Shown: positions 1 to 7,959 of the stretch, in pieces
Layout: the number at the start of each line of letters is the position of its first letter
Position numbering within the stretch: position 1 is the first letter of the stretch
Origin: Streptomyces sp. M41(2017)
Lineage (GTDB): Bacteria; Actinomycetota; Actinomycetes; Streptomycetales; Streptomycetaceae
Assembly (NCBI RefSeq): GCF_002078175.1
Contig: NZ_MWFK01000003.1
Coordinates: 496,001-560,000 of the forward strand
Reading direction: 5' to 3'
Length of the DNA: 64,000 nt
Notes under the pieces: model-generated
What the model saw: the letters and a program-made list of their open reading frames with translations, nothing else
What the model was told of the DNA's origin: nothing
Databases searched by the model: none
Program-made: the position numbers and the translations under genes

Positions 1-71
1 CGATCGGGCCCATGTCCCCTGTTACTACGGCCCGACGGCCCACCGGCCGTCCCGGTGACCGTCGAACGCGC

Positions 72-365
72 TCACCGCGGGCTGCGTTCGGCCTCCCGGG
101 GAGGGGCCGCCGCCGCCCGAGCGGCGGGGCCCGCCGTCACGGTGCGGCGGACGTGGACCGGCGGGGCGGCCGCCGTCGCCAGGTAGGCGTGCGCCCTCGT
201 GAGCGCGTCGGCGATCTCGCGGGTTCCCGTGGACACGCACAGCGTGTACGCGAGATCCCGCAGCCGCTGGCCGGGGGCCGTGGCCCCGGCCAGCGTCTCC
301 TCGGCCAGGAGTGTCTCGTACTCCTCGACGAGCCGGTGCAGGGTGGTGGGGAGGGGCATCAGCAT
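72..365 (-). CDS. DUF5133-type small protein
   Basis: A 97-residue soluble protein of unknown function. The N-terminal part (MLMPLPTTLHRLVEEYETL) and the central block LAYTLCVSTGTREIADAL resemble the DUF5133 family, which I know only from Streptomyces and relatives. The tail after about residue 70 is Ala/Arg/Pro-rich and probably disordered. The start at 365 is supported by AAGGAG eight bases upstream; a second Met lies two codons in. It follows the sigma factor gene on the same strand after about 30 bases, so the two are probably co-transcribed and this protein may belong to that sigma factor's stress response. No catalytic motif is visible, so the role is inference from context only. Confidence 0.75.
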   Translation of the reverse strand: MLMPLPTTLHRLVEEYETLLAEETLAGATAPGQRLRDLAYTLCVSTGTREIADALTRAHAYLATAAAPPVHVRRTVTAGPAARAAAAPPREAERSPR

Positions 366-396
366 CGGTGCGGCTCCTTGCGTGCGGACGACGGTG

Positions 397-1251
397 TCAT
401 GAGGCGGACCGGCTGCGGGAGAACTGCCCGAGGGCTTCGTCGCGCACCTGGGCGCAGCTGCGGGTGATGAGGCGCGACACGTGCATCTGAGAGATGCCGA
501 GGCGGTCGGCTATCCCACTCTGCGTCATGTCCTCGAAGAAGCGCATGTAGAGGATGGCCCGCTCCCGCTCCGGCAGCCTGCGCAGTTCGTTCTTGGCGGC
601 CTCGCGGTCCACGACGACGTCGAACGAGGAGTCGGACTCGCCCAGGGTGTCGCCGAGGCTGTATCCGTCGTCGCCGGTGGCGAGTTCCGCGTCCAGGGAG
701 AGCGTGCTGAAGCTCTCCAGTGCTTCGAGGCCGGCGGCGACCTCCTCCTCGGTGAGTCCCGTGTGGGCGGCGAGCTCCGCCGGAGTGGGTTCCTTGGTGC
801 CGGGGCGCTCGAGGAGGTCGCGGCGTGCCACACGCACCCGGTTGCGCAGTTCCTGCACCCGGCGCGGTACGCGCAGGGCCCACATCCGGTCCCGGAAGTG
901 GCGCTTCACCTCGCCGGTGATGGTGGGCACCGCGTAGCTCTCGAAGGCACCGCGGGCCGGGTCGAACCGGTCGACCGCCTTGATCAGCCCGAGCGCCGCG
1001 ACCTGGCGCAGGTCCTCCAAGGCCTCGCCGCGGTCGCGGAAGCGGCCGGCGATGCGATGGGCCATGGGCAGCCAGAGGGCCACCAGCTCGTCGCGTGCGG
1101 CGTCGCGCTCGGGGCCGTCGTCCAGTGCCACCAGCCGCTCGAAGAGCGCGGTGGCCTCGGGGGAATCATCATGGTGACGGCGCGCCGCCGCGGAGGGCGG
1201 GGCGGAGGCGTCGTGGGGCTGCGGAGGGGCGGTGGTCATGTGTGTGGGCAC
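397..1251 (-). CDS. RNA polymerase sigma factor, SigB/SigF/SigG family
   Basis: A 284-residue alternative sigma factor of the general-stress/sporulation group. Region 2 is seen in the run around AHRIAGRFRDRGEALEDL and FESYAVPTITGEVKRHFRD, region 3 in the block starting RVPRRVQELRNRVRV, and the region 4 helix-turn-helix in MTQSGIADRLGISQMHVSRL near the C-terminus. I chose the GTG at 1251 because AGGAG lies nine bases upstream; the in-frame ATG at 1239 has no ribosome site. No anti-sigma or anti-anti-sigma gene is adjacent, so its control partners must lie elsewhere. It is closely similar to the sigma factor at 6407-7201, and the two share a 22-base upstream motif. The downstream DUF5133 gene is probably in the same transcript. 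The product recognises promoters for stress or development genes by family analogy. Confidence 0.93.
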   Translation of the reverse strand: MPTHMTTAPPQPHDASAPPSAAARRHHDDSPEATALFERLVALDDGPERDAARDELVALWLPMAHRIAGRFRDRGEALEDLRQVAALGLIKAVDRFDPARGAFESYAVPTITGEVKRHFRDRMWALRVPRRVQELRNRVRVARRDLLERPGTKEPTPAELAAHTGLTEEEVAAGLEALESFSTLSLDAELATGDDGYSLGDTLGESDSSFDVVVDREAAKNELRRLPERERAILYMRFFEDMTQSGIADRLGISQMHVSRLITRSCAQVRDEALGQFSRSRSAS

Positions 1252-1634
1252 GCGGATTCGCTCCTGAACGGGAGTCTCAGGACACGTCCGGGACGTACTC
1301 CGGGCGCGACCCGATCGGAAGTCTGGGTCACCGCGCGAGAGGTTGTCCGGCCCACGACGAGGTCGCAGCCGGCCGGGGAGATCCCCGCGCGGCTTGCGCC
1401 TCCAGTCCGAAGCACGAACGTCCGGGTTCCCCGGCGTCCCACCCGCAAACGCCGCGTTCGCGTCCGAGGAGGGGCCGCGCTGCGTGGCGCGCGTTCCGCG
1501 AACGGGTCGCCGCGACTCCCCCACCCGGCCCGGCACCCTTTGTCACCTGCGGCGGGACGGGCCGCGGGGAACTCCGTACGGGACGGCGTGGACACCGGAG
1601 AGCCGGGGGCCGTCCGCCAGAAAAGGAGCAAAGG
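1252..1634. other. Divergent intergenic region between sigma factor and LigD-type phosphoesterase
   Basis: This 383-base stretch separates divergently transcribed genes and should hold promoters for both. I see no convincing coding frame. The only structure I could define is the motif at 1398-1419 that recurs upstream of the second sigma factor. No clear -10/-35 pair of the vegetative type is visible. Confidence 0.6.
1398..1419 (-). promoter_or_regulatory. Motif shared by both sigma-factor upstream regions (copy 1)
   Basis: On the sense strand of the sigma gene this reads GTTCGTGCTTCGGAC then TGGAGGC. Nearly the same string occurs at 7314-7336 upstream of the second sigma gene, differing by one inserted base and one substitution. 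It lies about 147 bases before the start codon. It may be a promoter or a regulator site common to the twin sigma genes, or just a relic of their duplication. Confidence 0.5.
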
Positions 1635-2252
1635 ATGGCTGACCACGACGACTTGGGGCGCTATCGCGGCAAACGCGACTTCACTCGGACCGGGGAACCC
1701 CGGGGTGGCGGAGAGGGCGGGGCCGAGGAGCCGCACTTCGTCGTGCAGATCCACGACGCCCGCCGCCTGCATTTCGACTTCCGCCTCCAGGTCGGGGATG
1801 TGCTGAAGTCCTGGGCCGTGCCGAAGGGGCCTTCGACGGATCCGAGGGACAAGCGGCTCGCCGTGCCCACGGAGGACCATCCGCTGGAGTACGAGGACTT
1901 CGAGGGGGTGATCGCCCGGGGCGAGTACGGCGGCGGAACGGTCATCGTCTGGGACCACGGCACCTACCGGCCGCGAAGCCACGACCGGGGCGGCAGGCCC
2001 GTACCGTTCGACGAATCCCTCGACCACGGACACGCCACCTTCTGGCTCAACGGTTCGAAGCTGCGCGGTGAGTACGCCCTGACCCGGTTCCGCGGCGGCG
2101 AGGACGGCGGGGACGAGGAGGCCTGGCTGCTGGTGAAGGCGAAGGACGACCACGCCGAGACCGGTCACGGGACGCCCGACCCGCACCGCGCCCGCTCGGC
2201 ACGCAGCGGACGCACCCTGCGCCAGGTCGCGGACGAGGCCGAGGAGTCATGA
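1635..2252 (+). CDS. LigD-type 3'-phosphoesterase domain protein
   Basis: A 205-residue stand-alone version of the phosphoesterase (PE) domain that in many bacteria is fused inside the NHEJ ligase LigD. The family trims 3'-phosphates and 3'-ribonucleotides at broken DNA ends. The metal-binding signature is seen as H40-x5-H46-x-D48 in the string VVQIHDARRLHFDFRLQ, with H82 in the block TEDHPLEYEDFEGV, followed by the typical GEYGGGTVIVWDHGTY. The ATG at 1635 has AAAGGAGC just upstream. A separate LigD-type polymerase gene lies at 8757-9725, and no ligase domain is in the window, so Streptomyces-style splitting of LigD into single-domain proteins is the likely situation. Position beside a stress sigma factor suggests stress- or spore-linked repair, which is inference. 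Confidence 0.93.
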   Translation: MADHDDLGRYRGKRDFTRTGEPRGGGEGGAEEPHFVVQIHDARRLHFDFRLQVGDVLKSWAVPKGPSTDPRDKRLAVPTEDHPLEYEDFEGVIARGEYGGGTVIVWDHGTYRPRSHDRGGRPVPFDESLDHGHATFWLNGSKLRGEYALTRFRGGEDGGDEEAWLLVKAKDDHAETGHGTPDPHRARSARSGRTLRQVADEAEES

Positions 2253-2443
2253 GAGACCTCTGCGCCACGCCGACCGGGAAGCAGGGGCTTCCGCCGTCCG
2301 GTGCCCGGTCCTGAGCGGCGCAGCCTGTTCGGCCGTACCTCAATGGCCCGGAAAGCGTGGTTTGTGCCAGCCTGGACACAGCACCGACCGGGTGAACGGC
2401 ACGGGCCGTCGTCCGAACGTCCCCCACAGAGGCGAGGCCTGAC

Positions 2444-3004
2444 ATGAATTCCGGCTCGGCACGCCGCACAGCCCCTCCGCCCGACCGTCACACATCGGAG
2501 ATCACCCTGCGGGTGAACGGCGCACCGCACACGCTCACCGTCGACCACCGTTCGGTCCTCCTGGACGTGCTGCGGGAGCGTCTCGGTCTCGTCGGCGCGA
2601 AGAAGGGGTGCGATCACGGCCAGTGCGGTGCCTGTACGGTCCTGGTCGACGACCGGCGGGCCAACAGCTGTCTGCTGCCCGCCGTGGCCCAGGACGGGTG
2701 CCGGATCACCACGATCGAGGGGCTGTCCGGGGACTCGGAGGATCTGCATCCGCTGCAGCGCGCCTTCGTCGACCGCGACGCCCTGCAGTGCGGTTACTGC
2801 ACCCCGGGCCAGATCTGCAGTGCCGTGGGTGCGCTCGGCGAGGCGGAGGCGGGGCATCCCTCGCACGTCACGGACCCGGCCTCGCCCTCCGGCCGTTCGG
2901 TCCCGATGAGCCGGGACGAGATCCGGGAGCGGATGAGCGGAAACCTCTGCCGGTGCGGCGCCTATCCGCACATCGTCGAAGCCATCGAGGACGTGACCCG
3001 GTGA
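2444..3004 (+). CDS. Aldehyde/xanthine oxidoreductase [2Fe-2S] subunit (PaoA/YagT-like)
   Basis: The 186-residue iron-sulfur subunit of a molybdenum hydroxylase. It carries both [2Fe-2S] clusters: the plant-ferredoxin type with Cys56, 61, 64 and 76 (GCDHGQCGACTVLV) and the all-helical type with C116-x2-C119 and C169-x-C171 (CGYCTPGQIC and NLCRCGAY). Electrons pass through these from the molybdenum site to FAD. There is no twin-arginine signal at the N-terminus, unlike E. coli PaoA, so the complex is probably cytosolic. The start at ATG 2444 is supported by the purine-rich GAGGCGAGG upstream. The stop overlaps the GTG of the FAD subunit (GTGA), so the two are translationally coupled. The order of subunits matches the PaoABC/YagTSR type. 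Confidence 0.93.
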   Translation: MNSGSARRTAPPPDRHTSEITLRVNGAPHTLTVDHRSVLLDVLRERLGLVGAKKGCDHGQCGACTVLVDDRRANSCLLPAVAQDGCRITTIEGLSGDSEDLHPLQRAFVDRDALQCGYCTPGQICSAVGALGEAEAGHPSHVTDPASPSGRSVPMSRDEIRERMSGNLCRCGAYPHIVEAIEDVTR

Positions 3005-3993
3005 AGCCTCTCGGATACGTACGTGCGGACAGTGTCGAGGAGGCCGTCGCGGAGTTCGCCGCCCGTCCTGGGGCGCGCTACCTCGGAGGCGGCACCAACC
3101 TCGTGGACCTGATGAAGCTGGGTGTGGAACGCCCCACCGTCCTCGTCGACATCAGCAGACTGCGTCTCGACACGGTGGAGGAGACGGCCGACGGCGCGCT
3201 CCGCGTCGGGGCCACCGTCCGCAACAGCGATCTCGCGGCTCATCCGCTGGTCCGCGACCGCTATCCGGTGCTCTCGCAGGCGGTCCTGGCAGGCGCTTCC
3301 GGGCAGCTGCGCAACATCGCCACCACCGGGGGCAACCTCCTCCAGCGCACCCGCTGTTCGTACTTCCAGGACACCGGCAAGCCGTGCAACAAGCGGGAGC
3401 CCGGCAGCGGTTGCGGGGCCAGGGAGGGCGTTCACCGGGAGCACGCGGTGCTCGGTCACTCCCCCGAATGCATCGCCACCCACCCCTCGGACATGGCCGT
3501 CGCGCTGGCCGCCGTCGACGCGCACGTCGAGCTGTTCGGAGCCGACGGCGCCCGCACGCTCCCGGTCACCGAATTCCACCGGCTGCCCGGCGCCCACCCG
3601 GAGCGGGACACCGAGATCCGGCCCGGCGAACTCATCACCGGTGTGGTGCTCCCCGCCGGCACGGCCGGGGTGCCGTCCCTGTACCGCAAGGCCCGCGACC
3701 GGGCGTCGTACGCGTTCGCTCTCGCGTCCGTCGCGGCCGTGCTCCGGGTGGAGGACGGCATCGTCCAGCACGCCGGAATCGCCTTCGGTGCCCTGGCCCA
3801 CCGCCCCTGGCGTGCCCGACGCGCCGAGGAGGCGCTGCTCGGCGCGGCCGCCACGGAGGACGCCTTCGGGCGGGCCGTGGACCTCGAACTCGAAGCGGCC
3901 CAGCCCCTGCGCGACAACGCCCACAAGGTGCGTCTGGCCCGTAACCTCGCCGTGGACGTCCTGACCCGGCTCGCCGCGCCCGCCATCGCCTGA
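3001..3993 (+). CDS. Aldehyde oxidoreductase FAD subunit with 4Fe-4S insertion (PaoB/YagS-like)
   Basis: A 330-residue FAD-binding subunit of the molybdenum hydroxylase. The FAD motifs are YLGGGTNLVDLM near residues 27-38 and ATTGGNLLQRT near 107-117. Immediately after the second motif come Cys119, 129, 138 and 157 (TRCSYFQDTGKPCNKREP and following), which match the extra [4Fe-4S] cluster insertion known from E. coli PaoB and absent from ordinary xanthine dehydrogenases. GTG at 3001 overlaps the stop of the [2Fe-2S] subunit. The C-terminal CODH_FAD domain is complete. The protein passes electrons from the iron-sulfur subunit to an external acceptor. The 4Fe-4S cysteines place this enzyme in the PaoABC group rather than with purine-degrading enzymes. 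Confidence 0.92.
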   Translation: MKPLGYVRADSVEEAVAEFAARPGARYLGGGTNLVDLMKLGVERPTVLVDISRLRLDTVEETADGALRVGATVRNSDLAAHPLVRDRYPVLSQAVLAGASGQLRNIATTGGNLLQRTRCSYFQDTGKPCNKREPGSGCGAREGVHREHAVLGHSPECIATHPSDMAVALAAVDAHVELFGADGARTLPVTEFHRLPGAHPERDTEIRPGELITGVVLPAGTAGVPSLYRKARDRASYAFALASVAAVLRVEDGIVQHAGIAFGALAHRPWRARRAEEALLGAAATEDAFGRAVDLELEAAQPLRDNAHKVRLARNLAVDVLTRLAAPAIA

Positions 3994-4040
3994 ACCGGCT
4001 CCGGAGCGCTCCCGGCCCCGGCATCACAAGGAGGACCGTC

Positions 4041-6137
4041 ATGGCCCACACCGACACCGTGCTCGGTACGGAAGCCGAACGCCGGGAGGGCCCCGACAAG
4101 GTGAGGGGCCGGGCGCGTTACGCGGCCGAGCACAGCGCCGCCGGCCGCGCGTACGGCCGCCCGGTGCCCGCCACCGTCGCGAGCGGTTCGGTCCGTGCGA
4201 TCGACACGGCGCCGGCGCTGGCCGTTCCCGGTGTGCTCGCGGTGCTCACTCCCGAGGACGCCCCCCGGCTCGCCGAGGCGGACGACCCCACCCTCTCCGT
4301 CCTGCAGAACTCGGACGTACCGCACCGCGGCTGGCCGGTCGCCCTGGTCGTCGCGGAGACGATCGAGGCCGCCCGGGCCGGCGCCGCGGCGGTGCGGGTC
4401 GAGTACACGACGCGGGACCACGACGTCACGCTCACGGACGGCCACCCTGCGGGGTACTTCCCCGAGGAGGCCAACGGCGGCCATCCGGGACAGCGGGAAC
4501 AGGGAGACCCAGAAGGCGCGTTCGCGTCCGCTGCCGTCCGCGTCGACGTGGCCTACCGGGTGTCACCGCTGCACAACCACCCCATGGAACCGCACGCGGC
4601 CACCGCGCGCTGGGACGACAGCCGCCTCGTCGTGCACGACTCCAGCCAGGGCTCCACGGCCGTACGTGCCACGCTGGCCGGACTGTTCGGGCTCCGCGAG
4701 GAGCAGATCACGGTGACGGCCGAGCACGTCGGCGGCGGCTTCGGCTCCAAGGGCACGGCACGCCCGCACGTCGTGCTCGCCGCCATGGCCGCACAGCGGA
4801 CCGGACGCCCTGTCACCGTCGCCCTGTCCCGGCGCATGATGCCCGCGCTGGTCGGCCACCGGGCCCCCACCCTGCACCGCCTGCGGCTCGGTGCCACCGA
4901 GGACGGCACGCTCACCTCACTCACGCACGAGGTCACCACCCACACCTCTCGCATCAAGGAGTTCGTGGAGCAGGCGGCCGTACCGGCGCGCATCATGTAC
5001 GCATCGCCCAACACCAGCAGCACGCACCGCGTCGTGCCGCTGGATGTACCGAGCCCGTCCTGGATGCGCGCCCCCGGAGAGGCACCGGGCATGTTCGCCC
5101 TGGAGTCGGCCGTGGACGAACTCGCCGTGGCCCTCGGCATGGACCCTGTCGAGCTCCGGATCGTGAACGAGCCGGACACCGAACCCGACAGCGGCCGCCC
5201 CTTCAGCAGCCGGCATCTCGTCGAGTGCCTGCGGGACGGCGCCGAGCGCTTCGGCTGGTCGCGGCGCGACCACCGGCCGGGTTCCCGCTCCGAAGGTGCC
5301 CTGCTGCTGGGATCGGGCGTGGCGGCGGCTACCTACCCGGTCCTCGTGTCGCCCTCCACGGCCGTCGCGCGAGCACGCCCCGACGGGACCTTCTCGGTCG
5401 GTCTCAACGCGACCGACATCGGCACCGGTGCCCGGACGGTGCTCGCGCAGATCGCGGCCGACGCACTCGGCGTCCCACTGGCCCGGGTCGACACCGAGAT
5501 CGGGAGCAGCGACCTGCCGTCGGCCCCGCTGGCCGGCGGTTCCTCGGGCACCGCGTCCTGGGGGTGGGCCGTCCACGAGGCCTGCACCCGGCTGCGCGCG
5601 TCCCTCGCGGAACGTTCGGGACAGGTGCCCGCCGAGGGTCTCGCGACGAGGGCCGACACGACGGGAACCGCCGACGCGGACAGCGCCTACGCGCGCCATG
5701 CCTTCGGCGCCCACTTCGCGGATGTCGCGGTGGACACGGTCACCGGCGAGGTCCGGGTGCGCCGGCTGCTCGGCGTGTACGCGGCCGGACGCATCCTGAA
5801 CGCCCGGACCGCCCGGTCCCAGTTCATCGGTGGCATGACCATGGGGCTGGGTATGGCCCTCACGGAAGGCAGCACCATGGACCCGGTGTTCGGCGACTTC
5901 GTCGAATCGGACCTGGCGGCCTACCACGTGCCCGCCCACGCGGACGTGCCGGCGATCGAGGCGCACTGGATCGACGAGGAGGACCCGCACCTCAATCCGA
6001 TGGGCAGCAAGGGCATCGGGGAGATCGGGATCGTCGGGACCGCGGCGGCCATCGGCAACGCCGTCCACCACGCCACCGGAACGCGGTACCGCGAACTGCC
6101 GCTCACCCCGGATCGGGTGCTGGCCGGTCTGGGATGA
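4041..6137 (+). CDS. Aldehyde oxidoreductase molybdopterin-binding subunit (PaoC/YagR-like)
   Basis: The 698-residue catalytic subunit. Both Ald_Xan_dh_C domains are present: the small hammerhead domain at the N-terminus (GPDKVRGRARYAAE) and the molybdopterin-binding part with GGGFGSKGT, APGEAPGMFALE and, near the C-terminus, SKGIGEIGIVG, which contains the catalytic glutamate that activates the molybdenum-bound water. The family oxidises aldehydes, often aromatic, to acids. AGGAGG stands upstream of ATG 4041, 47 bases after the FAD subunit. No molybdenum-cofactor sulfurase or XdhC-like maturation gene is adjacent, so insertion of the cofactor would rely on genes elsewhere. The true substrate cannot be read from sequence; xanthine is unlikely given the PaoABC-type FAD subunit. 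Confidence 0.93.
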   Translation: MAHTDTVLGTEAERREGPDKVRGRARYAAEHSAAGRAYGRPVPATVASGSVRAIDTAPALAVPGVLAVLTPEDAPRLAEADDPTLSVLQNSDVPHRGWPVALVVAETIEAARAGAAAVRVEYTTRDHDVTLTDGHPAGYFPEEANGGHPGQREQGDPEGAFASAAVRVDVAYRVSPLHNHPMEPHAATARWDDSRLVVHDSSQGSTAVRATLAGLFGLREEQITVTAEHVGGGFGSKGTARPHVVLAAMAAQRTGRPVTVALSRRMMPALVGHRAPTLHRLRLGATEDGTLTSLTHEVTTHTSRIKEFVEQAAVPARIMYASPNTSSTHRVVPLDVPSPSWMRAPGEAPGMFALESAVDELAVALGMDPVELRIVNEPDTEPDSGRPFSSRHLVECLRDGAERFGWSRRDHRPGSRSEGALLLGSGVAAATYPVLVSPSTAVARARPDGTFSVGLNATDIGTGARTVLAQIAADALGVPLARVDTEIGSSDLPSAPLAGGSSGTASWGWAVHEACTRLRASLAERSGQVPAEGLATRADTTGTADADSAYARHAFGAHFADVAVDTVTGEVRVRRLLGVYAAGRILNARTARSQFIGGMTMGLGMALTEGSTMDPVFGDFVESDLAAYHVPAHADVPAIEAHWIDEEDPHLNPMGSKGIGEIGIVGTAAAIGNAVHHATGTRYRELPLTPDRVLAGLG

Positions 6138-6143
6138 GCGAAA

Positions 6144-6169
6144 GCCCGCGGTGCCCACCGCGTGCGGGC
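6144..6169 (+). terminator. Terminator-like hairpin after the molybdenum enzyme operon
   Basis: GCCCGC pairs with GCGGGC and an inner GGTG pairs with CACC around a two-base loop, with a small bulge on the 3' arm. It begins seven bases after the stop of the large subunit, the expected place for the end of that operon. There is no T-tract, as is common in Streptomyces. Confidence 0.55.
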
Positions 6170-6321
6170 CCGGTGTCCACACCGTGCAGGACCGGACGGG
6201 CCGGGCACTCCGGCACATCCTGATCGTCCGGACTGGTTTGGACAGGGCTCAGCCCGGTAGACCGCAGTGAGGTGGGTTGCTGGCCAATCGCTCCCGGGAG
6301 GGTTCGGCAGTGAGCCCACCA

Positions 6322-6357
6322 CCGGCCGCCCGATCGGCATCACTGGCGGGCGGCCGG
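6322..6357 (-). terminator. Hairpin terminator downstream of second sigma gene
   Basis: An 11-base perfect inverted repeat (CCGGCCGCCCG and its complement) around a 14-base loop. It lies 50 bases beyond the stop of the leftward sigma gene and between convergent genes, so it could serve both directions. Confidence 0.6.
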
Positions 6358-6406
6358 CCACCTTCTTCCCATTCTCGGCAGCCGCTTCGGGGCGCGTGGA
6401 ACGGGC

Positions 6407-7201
6407 TCAGGCCCCGTCCGACATGACCTGGTCGCGCAGTGAGGCACAGCAGCTGCTGATCAGGCGCGACACGTGCATCTGCGAGACGCCGAGCTCCTCG
6501 GCTATGCCGCTCTGCGTCATGCCGCGGAAGAACCGCAGGTAGAGGATGGTCTGCTCACGTTCGGGGAGCCGCCGCAGGGCCGGTTTCACGGCTTCGCGGT
6601 CGACGACGAGGTCGTATCCGGCGTCGGTCTCCCCCAGCGCGTCCGCCAGCGAGTAGCCGTCGTCGCCGTGGGTGAGTTCGGCATCCAGCGACAGGGCCGC
6701 GTAGCTGTCGAGCGCCTCCAGGCCGCTGCCGACCTCTTCCTCGGTCAGCCGTGTGTACGCCGCGATCTCGGCGACGGTCGGCTGCCTGCCGGTGTTCGCC
6801 GCCGCCAGGTCCTTGATGGCCGCACGTACCCTGTTCCGCGCCTCCTGGACGCGGCGCGGCACATGCATGACCCACATGTGGTCACGGAAGTGACGCTTGA
6901 TCTCGCCCGCGATGGTCGGCACCGCATAGCTCTCGAAGGCGTTGCCCCGATCCGGGTCGTACCGGTCCACGGCCTTCACCAGCCCGAGGGCGGCCACCTG
7001 GGTCAGATCCTCCAGCGCCTCGCCCCGCCCTCGGTAGCGGCCGGCGATGCGCTCCGCCATGGGCATCCAGGCCTGGACCACCTGGTCCCGCAGGGCATGC
7101 CGCTCGATGCCGTCCGGAAGCCGGGCGAGCCGCTCGAACGCGGCGTCGGTGTCGGGGGAGTCGTCGTGCGGCCTGTGCTTCACAGTGCTTGTGGTGATCA
7201 T
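6407..7201 (-). CDS. RNA polymerase sigma factor, SigB/SigF/SigG family (second copy)
   Basis: A 264-residue sigma factor closely related to the one at 397-1251. Region 2 is seen in AERIAGRYRGRGEALEDLT and FESYAVPTIAGEIKRHFRD, region 3 in the run after HVPRRVQEARNRVRA, and the region 4 helix-turn-helix in MTQSGIAEELGVSQMHVSRL. It differs from its twin in the spacer between regions 3 and 4 and at the termini. The start at ATG 7201 has AGGAAG about ten bases upstream; an upstream in-frame Met would add 22 unconserved residues. No anti-sigma gene is adjacent. The upstream region carries the motif shared with its twin and a perfect 11-base inverted repeat, so its expression may be regulated at the promoter. 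Role: general-stress or developmental transcription by family analogy. Confidence 0.93.
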   Translation of the reverse strand: MITTSTVKHRPHDDSPDTDAAFERLARLPDGIERHALRDQVVQAWMPMAERIAGRYRGRGEALEDLTQVAALGLVKAVDRYDPDRGNAFESYAVPTIAGEIKRHFRDHMWVMHVPRRVQEARNRVRAAIKDLAAANTGRQPTVAEIAAYTRLTEEEVGSGLEALDSYAALSLDAELTHGDDGYSLADALGETDAGYDLVVDREAVKPALRRLPEREQTILYLRFFRGMTQSGIAEELGVSQMHVSRLISSCCASLRDQVMSDGA

Positions 7202-7313
7202 GTGCAGACAGCTTCCTGAGAGGTTGCTGACGGACAGAACACCGTGGGTGGGGCCACAGCACAGCACCGTCGGGACACACCCGCGCTGTGGAGCTCACCG
7301 CTCCCACGGACGT

Positions 7314-7336
7314 GCCTCCTGTCCGAAGCACTGAAC
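7314..7336 (-). promoter_or_regulatory. Motif shared by both sigma-factor upstream regions (copy 2)
   Basis: On the minus strand this reads GTTCAGTGCTTCGGAC then AGGAGGC, nearly the string found at 1398-1419. It stands 113 bases before the start codon of the second sigma gene. Flanking sequence is not conserved between the two sites, which favours a functional site over simple duplication. Confidence 0.5.
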
Positions 7337-7377
7337 TCCAACGTACATCTTTTATGACCTGAATAGCCCCCTTCGGG

Positions 7378-7404
7378 CGTATCGTCACCAAGCGTGACGA
7401 TACG
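7378..7404. promoter_or_regulatory. Perfect 11-base inverted repeat (operator-like)
   Basis: CGTATCGTCAC is followed after five bases by its exact complement. It lies about 175 bases upstream of the sigma factor start, next to an A+T-rich segment. No T-tract follows and no gene ends nearby, so an operator for a dimeric regulator is more likely than a terminator. The cognate protein is unknown. Confidence 0.5.
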
Positions 7405-7770
7405 GTCGCCGTGATCGACTGCCGCTCGGACTCCCGGCGAGGGCGCTCCTGCCGATCGCTCCACCTGCCGCCCGAGGCCTGGACCTGATGCGGGTGAGTC
7501 GTTCGCTCCTGTCCGCGGCCCGGAGGACCTCGCTCGGCTCCGGCTGGTCTCCCGCACCGGGCCGGTCTCCGGCAGCCGGGGCGTCGCACGCCTGTGCGGA
7601 GCCGCCGGTGCGCCGGCGGCCCGGCTTCCCTCAACACGTGGGCCGAGGCGGCCGGTTCAGGTCACTCCTCGGCCGACCGACGGGACAGGCGTTTCCCCGT
7701 TGACGGCCGGGGCACCCGGGGCTCCGGCGATCACCCGTCCGTGATGCCCCGCGAATCCAGAAGGAGACAC

Positions 7771-7959
7771 ATGCTCTTCCTCGTCGCCGCGCTGCTCCTC
7801 CTCGGCGTTGTGGTCGGTGCCGCAGCCCATCTGCCGTTGCCGGTCACGCTGGTGGCCGCCGTGGCCATCGGCTGTTGGCTGCTCTTCTACGGGCTGCGCA
7901 GGCACCGGATCGGCACGTCGCAGGACACGGCCTCCTACCGGGGCGGGGAGGCGCGATGA
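7771..7959 (+). CDS. Small two-helix membrane protein
   Basis: A 62-residue protein with two hydrophobic segments, LFLVAALLLLGVVVGAAAHL and VTLVAAVAIGCWLLFYGL, followed by a short basic, polar tail. I do not recognise a named family. The start at ATG 7771 is supported by AAGGAG seven bases upstream. Its stop overlaps the start of the next gene (ATGA), so both small membrane proteins are made from one transcript and may act together in the cell membrane. Function unknown. Confidence 0.75.
   Translation: MLFLVAALLLLGVVVGAAAHLPLPVTLVAAVAIGCWLLFYGLRRHRIGTSQDTASYRGGEAR

Larger units (their letters stand above)
7202..7770. other. Long intergenic region upstream of second sigma gene
   Basis: This 569-base stretch lies between divergent genes. 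It contains the shared sigma-upstream motif (7314-7336), a short A+T-rich stretch around 7340-7366 that is unusual for this DNA and may be promoter, and a perfect inverted repeat at 7378-7404. From 7410 to 7770 I see no convincing gene; the frames that are open there look like shadows with no ribosome site. Confidence 0.55.

Noticed and set aside
1..71. Possible end of a gene at the left edge
   Set aside because: No frame with recognisable protein content; the 71 bases before the DUF5133 stop show nothing that can be supported.
481..1806. Long open frame opposite the first sigma factor
   Set aside because: It is the antisense shadow of the sigma gene; high GC leaves opposite frames open. No ribosome site or family match, and the sigma factor is unmistakable on the other strand.
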